Assembly (NCBI GenBank): GCA_947482825.1
Contig: CANKMT010000009.1
Location: 1 to 64,000, forward strand
Origin: Betaproteobacteria bacterium
GTDB lineage: Bacteria; Pseudomonadota; Gammaproteobacteria; Burkholderiales; SG8-39
DNA: 64,000 nucleotides
Direction of reading: 5' to 3'
Positions 50,989 through 58,542 of the stretch are shown in pieces. A model generated the notes under the pieces. It did no database searches. It saw only the letters and a list, made by a program, of their open reading frames with translations, and had not been told where the DNA came from. Both the position numbers and the translations under genes were made by a program. The number at the start of each line of letters is the position of its first letter. The stretch's first letter is position 1.

Positions 50989-51037
50989 GATGGGTATTCT
51001 ACTTGGCGTAGGTGATAGTCTGGGAGGGGAAAAAACC

Positions 51038-51565
51038 GTGTCGACAACTGCCGAAATGATCGAAGCACACTTGACGTCTGATCAACTCGCTAGGCGCTGG
51101 CAAGCCTTGTGCATCGATCCGACCTTCGATGACGTCGCCGCGAAGATCGAGCTCACCGAGTGGGGGGAAATCCTGATGAGGCCGGTCGGCAAGACTCACG
51201 GGATATCGGCGATGCGCGTTGCCGCGGCGCTGCAGAAAGCGCTTGGCGGACACACCATGGCCGCGGTGGGTGTTGCGACCTCCATCGGGGTGCGCGCGCC
51301 CGATGTGGCTTGGTGCACCGAACGCTACCTCGCCGCGCATCCGGAGGAAATGCCGCTCTCCAGCGCGCCGGAACTCTGCGTCGAGGTCGTCTCGGCCAGC
51401 AATGCACTGCCAAAGTTGCGGGAGAAGGCGATGGCTTACGTCAACGCCGGGGCGGTCGAGGCATGGATCGTTTATCCGCAGTCGCGGCAGATCGAAATTT
51501 ACGGCGATGAGGGGCGCAGGGAAAGGACGTCCTTCGCGGTGGACACTGCCTCGCTTTTGGATTGA
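51038..51565 (+). CDS. Uma2-family (PD-(D/E)XK) endonuclease-like protein
   Basis: The 175-residue protein matches DUF820/Uma2: 'WGEILMRPVGKTHG', 'GVRAPDVAWCTERYLAAHPE', 'LCVEVVSASN' and 'KLREKAMAYVNAGAVEAWIV'. The Asp of 'APDVAW' and the ExK-like 'ELCVEV' are the expected catalytic positions. A GTG at 51038 with GGAGGGG eight bases upstream is a better start than the ATG at 50987, which has no such site. These proteins are common in accessory regions; their targets are unknown. Confidence 0.75.
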   Translation: MSTTAEMIEAHLTSDQLARRWQALCIDPTFDDVAAKIELTEWGEILMRPVGKTHGISAMRVAAALQKALGGHTMAAVGVATSIGVRAPDVAWCTERYLAAHPEEMPLSSAPELCVEVVSASNALPKLREKAMAYVNAGAVEAWIVYPQSRQIEIYGDEGRRERTSFAVDTASLLD

Positions 51566-51592
51566 TCTTGGTGGTCGTTCTAGCCCTAGGCG

Positions 51593-51970
51593 TCAAATCC
51601 GTGTCGCGTTCGCCGACGCTGCTGCAACCGCAACGCCTAAGTCCGTAGTACTGCCCAAGCGCAAGCGCGTAAGCCCCACACGAAAAATATGGCCGTCTTT
51701 TATTTCTGTAGGCCCGGAAAGTCTGCGGGCGGTTTGAAACTCGCCGACAAAGGTTCCATTGCTGCTGTTCAGGTCTTCAAGCATCCAGGCCGAGCCGTTC
51801 CAGAGGATTCGGGCGTGGCGGCGCGAAAGATCGGGGTCGTCGGAGATCACCACTTCGCAAGGCGCTTCTCGTCCGATCGAAACCGACGGCGGCGAGCCGG
51901 CGGTTTCAAGCTGTACCACCTCGCCGTCACGCGATCCGCTCATGAAAGTCAGCATCAGGATCCGCGCCAT
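51593..51970 (-). CDS. FHA-domain protein
   Basis: The 125-residue protein is a single forkhead-associated domain: 'SVSIGREAPCEVVISDD' (GRE), 'LSRRHARILWNGSAWML' (SxxH) and 'EDLNSSNGTFVGEF' (NSSNGT), all phosphothreonine-binding positions. No kinase or secretion genes are nearby. The ATG at 51970 is used in preference to a TTG just upstream. A short stretch upstream (51989-52096) may be the tail of a gene that once preceded it. Confidence 0.88.
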   Translation of the reverse strand: MARILMLTFMSGSRDGEVVQLETAGSPPSVSIGREAPCEVVISDDPDLSRRHARILWNGSAWMLEDLNSSNGTFVGEFQTARRLSGPTEIKDGHIFRVGLTRLRLGSTTDLGVAVAAASANATRI

Positions 51971-51988
51971 CAAATAAGCCCCCGCCCG

Positions 51989-52096
51989 CTATTCCTGTGA
52001 AAACGTAATCACCGGCGCGCTCGACGAGGAGCCCTTTGCACCCGCGCCGCCAATCGCGGTGACATTTCCCGGAAGGCCGCCTGCGTACGCTGGCCG
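51989..52096 (-). pseudogene. Possible 3' tail of an unidentified gene
   Basis: The minus-strand frame ending at the stop in 51989-51991 reads 'YAGGLPGNVTAIGGAGAKGS' and then 'SSSAPVITFSQE', a Gly/Ser-rich sequence like the end of an exported protein. There is no start codon and the frame is blocked upstream by the end of the HTH gene. I do not recognise the parent gene. Confidence 0.25.
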
Positions 52097-52099
52097 CCA

Positions 52100-52462
52100 T
52101 CATGCCGCCTTCCTCGGCCGCTGCTCGATCGGCTTCACCGATAGTCGCAGTCCCGCCGCACCGAGAATGGCCGTGAGGCTACGCAGTTCGGGATTGCCGG
52201 ATTTTGAAAGCATCCGGTAGGTAGCCTCGCGAGTGAGCTTGGACTTGCGCGCAATCGCGGCGACGCCGCCGCGTGCTTGCGCGATGTGACGCAAGGCGAG
52301 CATGAGCGCACCTTGATCGCCATCTTCGATTGCCGCTTCAAGGTAAGCTGCCGCCTCCTCGGGGTCCTTCAGGCGCTCGATCAGCCACGGCTCATGTGGC
52401 ACGCTTGCCGGGACGAACTTTTTGCGTCCGGCGCTGATAGTCTTGGAAATAGGTTTTGGCAT
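52100..52462 (-). CDS. HTH-type addiction-module antitoxin
   Basis: The 120-residue protein has the COG3636-type layout: an N-terminal 'WLIERLKDPEEAAAYLEAAI', a middle 'LALRHIAQARGGVAAIARKS' and a helix-turn-helix 'LTREATYRMLSKSGNPELRS'. It should neutralise the RelE-type toxin encoded just upstream. The ATG at 52462 lies 71 bp inside the toxin gene, a larger overlap than usual. Confidence 0.85.
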   Translation of the reverse strand: MPKPISKTISAGRKKFVPASVPHEPWLIERLKDPEEAAAYLEAAIEDGDQGALMLALRHIAQARGGVAAIARKSKLTREATYRMLSKSGNPELRSLTAILGAAGLRLSVKPIEQRPRKAA

Positions 52463-52742
52463 TTTCGATATCCCTTCGCTGTGTCTTCTTGTCGCCACCG
52501 CAGAGCAAAAGCAGAATGGTCTTGTCTACGCGGGCGAAATACACGCGATAACCGGGCCCCCAATCGATCCGAAGCTCGGATACCGCTTCGCCAACCGGCT
52601 CAACGTCGCCGAAGTTGCCAAGCGAGGCTCGGTCGATCCTCGTCTGGATCCGCGCTCTTGCTTGGCGATCCGCCAACTCCTCCAGCCAACGGGCGAACAG
52701 ATCAACGCCGGTGGCGGTCACGTAGTGGTGAATCTGAAACAT
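52392..52742 (-). CDS. RelE/ParE-superfamily (COG3657-type) toxin
   Basis: The 116-residue protein has the addiction-killer layout: 'DLFARWLEELADRQARARIQ', 'ASLGNFGDVEPVGEAVSELR', 'DWGPGYRVYFARVDKTILLL' and 'GGDKKTQRRDIENAK'. It likely interferes with translation or DNA gyrase. The C-terminus runs about 20 residues past the usual '…DI.kAk.y' end, into the antitoxin gene, which explains the long overlap. Toxin first, antitoxin second is normal for this family. Confidence 0.85.
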   Translation of the reverse strand: MFQIHHYVTATGVDLFARWLEELADRQARARIQTRIDRASLGNFGDVEPVGEAVSELRIDWGPGYRVYFARVDKTILLLLCGGDKKTQRRDIENAKTYFQDYQRRTQKVRPGKRAT

Positions 52743-52771
52743 GACGATTGTAATCTATAAGTCACGCACAA

Positions 52772-52971
52772 TCAAGAGGCGTACCACAGTCGCGTCCTCT
52801 CGTCGTCGAGGCGCTCGAGCAAGGCGATGTTGTGGCGCCAGGGCAATCGTGCAACGACCCGTTGCACAATCTCGTGCTCGGGGCGAGAAGGATCTTTTCC
52901 CGGATTCGCTCGCTTCCCAATTCACGCTGCAGCAGCGCCACCAGCATGCAGGTGTCGAGCAGATAGCGCAT
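52772..52971 (-). pseudogene. Chimeric relic: PIN toxin start joined to YhcG (DUF1016) fragment
   Basis: The minus-strand frame starts 'MRYLLDTCMLVALLQRELGS' with the first PIN catalytic Asp, but after about 27 codons (52891) the PIN fold ends. In another frame the stretch 52772-52882 then reads 'EHEIVQRVVARLPWRHN' and 'LLERLDDERTRLWYAS', matching the N-terminal domain of YhcG/DUF1016 nucleases. Neither gene is complete. The start overlaps the stop of the small VapB-like gene (ATGA), so the original gene was a vapBC toxin. Confidence 0.6.
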
Positions 52972-53135
52972 CAGCGCTTATATTTGGCGCCGAAGTCGAA
53001 CGGTCCCAGCTGGGCGAGCGCGTCAACGGCCTTGATTACCGCTTTTCCGTAAGCCGTACGCTGCGCTTTGCGCGTTTTGGCAGGGAGTTCCCGCGCAGGC
53101 TTTGGCGCAGCGACGCGTCTGCTGTTGGTTTTCAT
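52971..53135 (-). CDS. Small VapB-like antitoxin of a broken vapBC pair
   Basis: The 54-residue protein is basic and ends 'GKAVIKAVDALAQLGPFDFG'. It looks like a short antitoxin whose C-terminal half binds a PIN toxin. The ATG at 53135 is chosen over one at 53222. Its stop shares bases with the start of the truncated PIN gene. With no functional toxin next to it, it is probably a relic. Confidence 0.45.
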   Translation of the reverse strand: MKTNSRRVAAPKPARELPAKTRKAQRTAYGKAVIKAVDALAQLGPFDFGAKYKR

Positions 53136-53267
53136 TCGAGATCCCCGTTCCAGCCGGATGCGGAAATCCATCTTAACATCGTCCGTCCGCAAACATTCTC
53201 GCGGCATGATTCCGGCATCCAACGCGCGAAGCCGATGGCCAGTTCGGCTAGAAGCACATTTGTATCA

Positions 53268-53459
53268 CTAACCGCCCGCACGCTGTTTGCACTCCGCGCG
53301 CGCGGCCTTCACCTCGCGCCCGAGCTCCGCCTCAAGCTCCTCCACCGTCGGCTGACTCCCCTTAAAATTCTCGGGAAGCTTCTCGACGATCTCCGTCTCC
53401 CACCCGGCAACACCGATCGGCTTTTTCAGGTCACGCAACGGGTACTCATTGGGGTTCGG
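53268..53459 (-). pseudogene. C-terminal stump of a YhcG/DUF1016 nuclease gene
   Basis: The minus-strand frame reads 'NEYPLRDLKKPIGVAGWETE', then 'IVEKLPENFKGSQPTVEELE' and a basic tail to the TAG at 53268-53270. This is the '..PLRdl.KPIGVaeye......LPe.lkgslPtieel' end of YhcG proteins. The rest of the gene has been lost at the junction with the vapC gene (53446). The N-terminal YhcG fragment at 52772-52882 lies downstream on this strand, so the natural order is reversed. Confidence 0.6.
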
Positions 53460-53880
53460 GACTCTTCACGCGACCGGCGATAGCCGGGGACAGGCGCAGG
53501 AAATCCTTGGTGTTCCATGTGTAGATCACCGCGGCCTTGGCCTTGAGCGCGCAGTGGCCGAGGATCGCGTCGTAAATCGCTCCGCTCGCGAGACCGGCTG
53601 CGGCGCAAGCTTGCGCAGTCTGAAAATACTCCTGCTCGTCGAGAGCGACCAGCGTCAGCCGCTCCCGGATGTCGCCGAGGAAGAGCAGCGCTTCGTCGCC
53701 GCTGACGCGCCGCTTGCCCGGCATGCCGGTCAATGTAGCGTAGACCTCGGCGAGGCTGTGCGCGCCGCAGCAGACGGCTTTTTTCCCAAAACGCAGAAAG
53801 AGATCGATGCTGGGCGGATGATGCTCATGATCCGCGTAAAACGTGGCGACGAGCACAGAGGTATCGAGAAACGCCTTCAC
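53446..53880 (-). CDS. VapC-type PIN-domain toxin
   Basis: The 144-residue protein has the full PIN set: Asp in 'MKAFLDTSVLVATFYAD', Glu in 'GAHSLAEVYATLTGMPG', Asp in 'SGAIYDAILGHCALKAKA' and the terminal 'IYTWNTKDFLRLSP'. It is a metal-dependent RNase expected to cut tRNA or rRNA. It lies 5 bp after the AbrB-type antitoxin gene. The last codons overlap the YhcG stump. Confidence 0.88.
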   Translation of the reverse strand: MKAFLDTSVLVATFYADHEHHPPSIDLFLRFGKKAVCCGAHSLAEVYATLTGMPGKRRVSGDEALLFLGDIRERLTLVALDEQEYFQTAQACAAAGLASGAIYDAILGHCALKAKAAVIYTWNTKDFLRLSPAIAGRVKSPEPQ

Positions 53881-53885
53881 CGGCG

Positions 53886-54152
53886 CTACCCGGTGTTCTG
53901 GCGGTGGCGTTGCGCCCGGAAGTTGCGGAGTGTGTCCTCTGTTTCGACGGCGGTGATCGGCTTGCCGGTGCGAAACACCCAGACGCCGCGCTCCTTTTGC
54001 AGGGGCGTAACACCGCGCCTGGGCCGCAAGGTCACTTCGTCGCCCTTGACCGTGAGGTCGAGAGTGTCGCCGGGGGCGAGGTGCATCTCATCCCGGAGGG
54101 ACTTGGGCAGGACGACGCGGCCCGCTCGATCAATGGTGACCATGGAACTCAT
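53886..54152 (-). CDS. AbrB/SpoVT-type antitoxin of the VapC toxin
   Basis: The 88-residue protein has an N-terminal AbrB fold 'VTIDRAGRVVLPKSLRDEMH' and 'APGDTLDLTVKGDEVTLRPR', and a C-terminal toxin-binding tail. The ATG at 54152 lies only six bases after a TATAAT hexamer, so the transcript is probably leaderless; an ATG at 54143 is the alternative. Confidence 0.85.
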   Translation of the reverse strand: MSSMVTIDRAGRVVLPKSLRDEMHLAPGDTLDLTVKGDEVTLRPRRGVTPLQKERGVWVFRTGKPITAVETEDTLRNFRAQRHRQNTG

Positions 54153-54156
54153 ACCA

Positions 54157-54187
54157 CCATTATAGAATGGGTCTGCCCACTTGGTAA
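54157..54187 (-). promoter_or_regulatory. Promoter/operator of the AbrB-VapC pair
   Basis: On the minus strand TTACCA (54182-54187) and TATAAT (54159-54164) are separated by 17 bp, a near-consensus sigma70 promoter. The -10 is embedded in the inverted repeat CCATTATAGAATGG (54157-54170), a likely operator for the AbrB-type antitoxin. Confidence 0.65.
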
Positions 54188-54232
54188 ATGGTATTTCTGC
54201 GTCCCAGCATGGCCCAACCGAGGAAGTCATGC

Positions 54233-54325
54233 ATGAAGATCAGCTACGACCGGAAAGCCGATATCGCCTGTTTCCGTTTCCACGAGAAGGCCGGTACTGT
54301 TGTGGAACAAGACGCCACGGGGTAA
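54233..54325 (+). pseudogene. Truncated DUF2283 gene
   Basis: Thirty codons from the ATG read MKISYDRKADIACFRFHEKA and then ten more residues before a TAA. This is the first half of a DUF2283 protein, normally about 65 residues. The rest is missing. Confidence 0.55.
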
Positions 54326-54407
54326 AATTTACACTGGGCATTTCTGAAAATCCGATTGCCTGAAGCCGAAGAAAACTCTTTCATGTCGGAACCATGAGAA
54401 CGCCTCC

Positions 54408-55295
54408 ATGCTCGCCAGCCACGACCGCTTCACCTACTCGCCGATCACCGAACGCCCCGATTTCACATGGCCCGGCGGGCGGCGGCTGGCGATCCACCTG
54501 TCGCTCAACCTCGAGCACTTCGCCTACAACGAAGGTCTCGGGCTGTCCTACTCGCCCGGCATACCGCACCCGAACACCTACAACTGGGCGTGGCGAGAGT
54601 ATGGCAACCGCGTAGGCGTGTGGCGTCTGATCGAGCTTTGCGATTCGCTGAAGTTGCCGATGTCGGTGCTGCTCAATTCCGAGGTCTACGACCACTGCCC
54701 CAAGGTGGTCGCGGCATTGCGCAATCGCGGCAATGAAATCCTCGGCCACGGCCGCACCAACTCGGAACACCAGAACAACTTCGACGAAGCCGGCGAGAAG
54801 AAACTCATCGACGACGTGAGCGCGGCCATCCTGAAGCACGAAGGCAAGGCGCCGAAGGGCTGGCTCAGCCCCGGCGTAAATCCCAGCCTGGTCACGCCGG
54901 ACCTGCTGCAGGAAGCCGGTTACACTTATCTCATGGACTGGCCGATGGACGACCAGCCGGTGTGGATGAAGACAAGGAAAGGCCACATCCTCAGCCTGCC
55001 CTACCCGCACGAAGTGAACGACATCCCGATGATCGCCCTGCATCACGGCACCGCGCCGGCGTTTGCGGACATGGTGATCGACAACTTCGACGAGATGCTC
55101 GAGCAATCGAAGGGCCAGTCATTGGTCTACGGCATCGCGATCCATGCCTTCCTGATCGGACAGCCGTTCCGCCTGCGGCATTTCCGCCGTGCGCTGGAAC
55201 ATATTGCGAAGCACCGCGACCAGGTATGGATCGCCACCAGCGGCGAGATCGCGCAGCATTTCATCGACAACGCCCCGATCAAGCCTGGCGCGTAA
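54408..55295 (+). CDS. Polysaccharide-deacetylase-fold protein (NodB-like hydrolase)
   Basis: The 295-residue protein belongs to the same wide family as PuuE but to another branch: 'RRLAIHLSLNLEHFAYNEGL', 'YGNRVGVWRLIELCDSLKLP', 'GNEILGHGRTNSEHQN' (the His motif), 'GWLSPGVNPSLVTPDLL' and 'YGIAIHAFLIGQPFRLRHFR'. The first motif has LNLEH where metal-dependent enzymes carry a DD, so the active site may differ. It likely hydrolyses a C-N bond in a small molecule. It is convergent with the monooxygenase gene 9 bp away. Confidence 0.82.
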   Translation: MLASHDRFTYSPITERPDFTWPGGRRLAIHLSLNLEHFAYNEGLGLSYSPGIPHPNTYNWAWREYGNRVGVWRLIELCDSLKLPMSVLLNSEVYDHCPKVVAALRNRGNEILGHGRTNSEHQNNFDEAGEKKLIDDVSAAILKHEGKAPKGWLSPGVNPSLVTPDLLQEAGYTYLMDWPMDDQPVWMKTRKGHILSLPYPHEVNDIPMIALHHGTAPAFADMVIDNFDEMLEQSKGQSLVYGIAIHAFLIGQPFRLRHFRRALEHIAKHRDQVWIATSGEIAQHFIDNAPIKPGA

Positions 55296-55304
55296 GCGTC
55301 TGTC

Positions 55305-56981
55305 CTAAATGCCGGGGCCGCGCTCGACTCCGAAATTGCCGGTTCCGCCACCGCGGGCGGCCGCCACTTCGTGCCCGTCGCGCCGCTTCAGCAAGAAGCC
55401 GTCGTATCCCCTCGCCGCGACATCCGTGCAAAGGGACCGGTAGCGGGCCATGCCGCCGGCATAGGGCATGAAGACGCGCGGCTTGCCCGGCACGTTGGCG
55501 CCGTAGTACCACGAGTGCTTCGCCTTGCTGAGCAGGGTCGCGTCCGCCAGTTCGTTGATGTGGGCACCCCACTTGCGCGCCGCTTCCGGATCGGGCTCGA
55601 TGGTGTCGATGCCGTTGCGACGCATGTGGTCGATGCACTCGGTGATCCATTCCACGTGCTGCTCGATGGCGACCGGCATGTTGGTAAGAACCGAAGGGCT
55701 GCCAGGGCCGGTGATGGTGAAGAAGTTCGGGTATCCGGGCACCTGCAGACCCAGGTACGTGTTCGGTCCCGCGCACCAGTCCTCGCGCAGTGAGCGAGCG
55801 CCGCGCCCGCGGATGTCGATCGACAGCAGCGGGCCGGTCATCGCGTCATAGCCCGTGGCAAACACAATGACATCCAGCGCATGCTCCGCGCTTTTCGTGC
55901 GTATGCCCAGTGGCGCGATCGATTCGATCGGATCGACGCGCAGGTCGACGAGTTCGACGTTGTCGCGGTTGAAGGTCTCGAAGTAGCCCGTATCGATCGG
56001 CGGCCGCTTGGCGGCGTAGGGATGGTCGATGTCGGCAAGTGCGCGCGCCGTCTTCGGGTCGCGAACGGTCGCGAGGATGCGGCCCTTGAGGAACGCCGCA
56101 GCCGTGTCGTTGGCCGCCTGGTCGATCATGAGGTCGTGGAAAGTGGCGCGGAACTGGAGGCCGCCGGTCTCCCAGGCCGCCTCGTAAATCGCCTGCCGCT
56201 CCTCCGGCGTGACGTCGGCCACATTCCGCTTCGCAATCCTGAAGGCGTGCCCGTTCGGCGTCGACTCCGCGATGGCGCGGATCTCCGCGTGGTTCTCGCG
56301 CACCCAGCGCTTGAACTCCGGGGTCAGCGGGGCGTTGCGCGCCGGCACGCTGTAGGTCGGGGTGCGCTGGAACACCTTGAGGTGCGCCGCCGTTTGCGCG
56401 ATGACGGGCGCGGCCTGGATGCCCGTCGAGCCGGTGCCGATCAGGCCGACGCGCTTGCCGGCGAGGTCCACGCCTTCGTGCGGCCACTTGCCGGTGTGGT
56501 ACCACTTGCCGCCGAAATCGGCCAGCCCGGGAATATCGGGAACGTTCGCCGACGAAAGGCACCCGACCGCCGCAACGAGGTACGTGACGACATAACGATC
56601 GCCCGCGTCGGTTTCGACGACCCAACGATTGGCCGCTTTATCGTAATGCGCCGAGACGACACGGCAGCCGAAGCGGATGTCGCGGCGCAGGTCGAATTTT
56701 TCCGCGACCCGGCCCAGGTACTTGAGGATCTCGGGCGGTCCCGGGTAGCGCTCGGACCACTCCCACTCCTCGTTCAGCTCACGCGAGAAGAAATAGCGGT
56801 AGGCATGGCTTTCCGAGTCGCAGCGTGCGCCGGGATACCGGTTCCAGTACCAGGTGCCGCCGAGGTCGCCGCCGGCCTCCAGCACCGTGGCCGAAAGTCC
56901 GAGGCGGTCGCGCAGGCTGTGGAGTTGGTACAGCCCGGCAAATCCGGCCCCGATGACGAGAGCATCGATTTGAGTAGTCAT
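55305..56981 (-). CDS. Baeyer-Villiger-type flavin monooxygenase
   Basis: The 558-residue protein has an FAD loop 'DALVIGAGFAGLYQLHSLR', the Baeyer-Villiger fingerprint 'FGGKWYHTGKWPHE' (FxGxxxHTxxWP) and the NADPH loop 'KRVGLIGTGSTGIQAAPVIA'. 'GGTWYWNRYPGARCDSESHA' is typical of cyclohexanone- and phenylacetone-type enzymes. It converts a ketone to an ester or lactone. It is co-transcribed with an NTF2-like protein 3 bp upstream. Confidence 0.92.
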   Translation of the reverse strand: MTTQIDALVIGAGFAGLYQLHSLRDRLGLSATVLEAGGDLGGTWYWNRYPGARCDSESHAYRYFFSRELNEEWEWSERYPGPPEILKYLGRVAEKFDLRRDIRFGCRVVSAHYDKAANRWVVETDAGDRYVVTYLVAAVGCLSSANVPDIPGLADFGGKWYHTGKWPHEGVDLAGKRVGLIGTGSTGIQAAPVIAQTAAHLKVFQRTPTYSVPARNAPLTPEFKRWVRENHAEIRAIAESTPNGHAFRIAKRNVADVTPEERQAIYEAAWETGGLQFRATFHDLMIDQAANDTAAAFLKGRILATVRDPKTARALADIDHPYAAKRPPIDTGYFETFNRDNVELVDLRVDPIESIAPLGIRTKSAEHALDVIVFATGYDAMTGPLLSIDIRGRGARSLREDWCAGPNTYLGLQVPGYPNFFTITGPGSPSVLTNMPVAIEQHVEWITECIDHMRRNGIDTIEPDPEAARKWGAHINELADATLLSKAKHSWYYGANVPGKPRVFMPYAGGMARYRSLCTDVAARGYDGFLLKRRDGHEVAAARGGGTGNFGVERGPGI

Positions 56982-56984
56982 GAT

Positions 56985-57626
56985 TCAGTTCGCCGGAATC
57001 CCCGACGGCACCGGCGGCGCGTCGAATGGGGACTCGGCCCCTTCAAGCCAGAGTTTGCCGCGCGCATAGAGCGCCTGCACGACCGGCCCTTTGAGTTGCG
57101 GCATGTCCATCTTGATCTTGAAGCCGAGCTTGGTCTGCAGGTAGGCCAGGTGCCGGTAGCCTTCGGGGAAGCTCATCAGCAGATTGGCTTCGAGCGTGAG
57201 CCCCGATTGCGGATTCAGCGGATCGAGCCGGTCCTTCTCGTAGATCGGCTGGCGGCGGACGATCTTCCACACGCCGTTCCTCCGCGCGAAGAAATCGTAG
57301 AACCGCCCCGTGCAGACCACATCGACCGTCTCGCCCTCCAACGGCCCGCGCTGGCTGATCGTCATCTTGCATTGCGAGATGGCGCGGTCGCCCGCCACGT
57401 CGACCGAGATCCCGCCGAGGAAATGCAGGATGTTCACGCCCTTTTCGAAGCCGGCCTTGCTGACCGCGATGAACTGCTCGGCTGGCCCCTGGAACCAGGT
57501 GGCCGACATCCAGCCGTCGTCATGCCACACCGTGCGAAACCGCTCCCAGTCGCCGGCATCGCGCCAGACGGCCCAGTTCTGCACCACTTCCGCGATCGCC
57601 AGCCGGTCTTCCATGATCTTTTCCAA
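56985..57626 (-). CDS. NTF2-like (SnoaL-type) protein
   Basis: The 213-residue protein has the cone-shaped NTF2 fold texture: 'DRLAIAEVVQNWAVWRDAGD', 'FRTVWHDDGWMSATWFQG', 'CTGRFYDFFARRNGVWKIVR' and 'YEKDRLDPLN'. Relatives are isomerases or hydrolases of ring compounds. It starts the short operon with the monooxygenase and may act on its substrate or product. MED at 57614 is an alternative start. Confidence 0.8.
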   Translation of the reverse strand: MEKIMEDRLAIAEVVQNWAVWRDAGDWERFRTVWHDDGWMSATWFQGPAEQFIAVSKAGFEKGVNILHFLGGISVDVAGDRAISQCKMTISQRGPLEGETVDVVCTGRFYDFFARRNGVWKIVRRQPIYEKDRLDPLNPQSGLTLEANLLMSFPEGYRHLAYLQTKLGFKIKMDMPQLKGPVVQALYARGKLWLEGAESPFDAPPVPSGIPAN

Positions 57627-57720
57627 TTTTTCCCGCTCCTGTTGCTTGCGCCATCCGGCAGTGCGCAGATGCTAGCAGAGGCACGGGTTAAACTGTCCGG
57701 CCCTATTTGGAGGCGGCATC

Positions 57721-58450
57721 GTGATCGAGTTCGCGCGGCAGGCGGGCGCCGATATCCTGGCTGCGCTGCTCGGCCTTTTCGAGATCGTCGGCGGCTTCAC
57801 CCTTGCCATTGGCGCCACGTTCCTGCTTGCCTGGCTCCTGGTCTGGTCGCTCTGGCGCGGGATGCGCAACCGGGTCGATGCATGCGCGGCGCTCGTCGCA
57901 TCCGGCCTCTCGCTCAAGCCGGTGAAAGCGCCCGACCGGCGCATGCGGCTCTGGCGGGGGTTGCGTCCGGGAGCACGATTTCTGGGTCGCCACCTGTGCG
58001 ATCTACGAAGGCCCGACCGGACTCATGCTCGACCCGGCCGGCCCGGGATGCACCAACCGCGTGGCGAACCTTTCCTTTGCTCGCGTGACCGCGGTACTCG
58101 TGGTTGCCCGCCTCGTGCGGCCGCTGCCCGACCGGTTCAAGCTGAGCACGATGCGCGGGGCCGAGGCCACGCTCAAGACCGGCGATGCGCCCTTCGACCG
58201 GTACTTCAAGTTGAGCGGCGAGGAGAGCGCCGGGGTGCGTCGCGTGTTCTCGGGCGCGCCGCTGCGCGATGCCCTGCTCGACATCTACGGGCCTTCGCGC
58301 GACCCGTCCGGGTCCGGCATCATGATCGCGGCCAACGAGTGCGGCTTGATGGTCTATTGGGATTCACCGGGCAAGGCGCGCACCGCTGACTTCGCACGCG
58401 CCGTGGCTCACGCGGTCGAGCGCCTTTCGGCACGGCGCGACTTCTTCTGA
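57721..58450 (+). pseudogene. Frameshifted membrane-anchored hypothetical protein
   Basis: The first 80 codons encode a signal-anchor-like start 'IVGGFTLAIGATFLLAWLL' and continue to 'DRRMRLWRG'. The natural continuation 'VREHDFWVATCAIYEGPTG', 'RVTAVLVVARLVRPLPDRF' and 'YGPSRDPSGSGIMIAANECG' lies in the next frame and ends at 58450. Removing one G from the five-G run at 57956-57960 joins the two into a single frame of about 240 codons. It is either a true inactivated gene or a sequencing error. I do not recognise the family. Confidence 0.65.
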
Positions 58451-58542
58451 GAAGGACTCGAAATCGACAATTTGCTGGTCATCCGGCGCGGGTTCCAATA
58501 ATCTCGGCCAACCCGTTTCCCTTCTGTTCGGAGTGCCTTGAA

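Noticed and set aside
52827-53483. A 218-codon plus-strand frame across the vapBC/yhcG relics.
   Set aside because: It runs antisense to several recognisable minus-strand fragments and has no features of its own.
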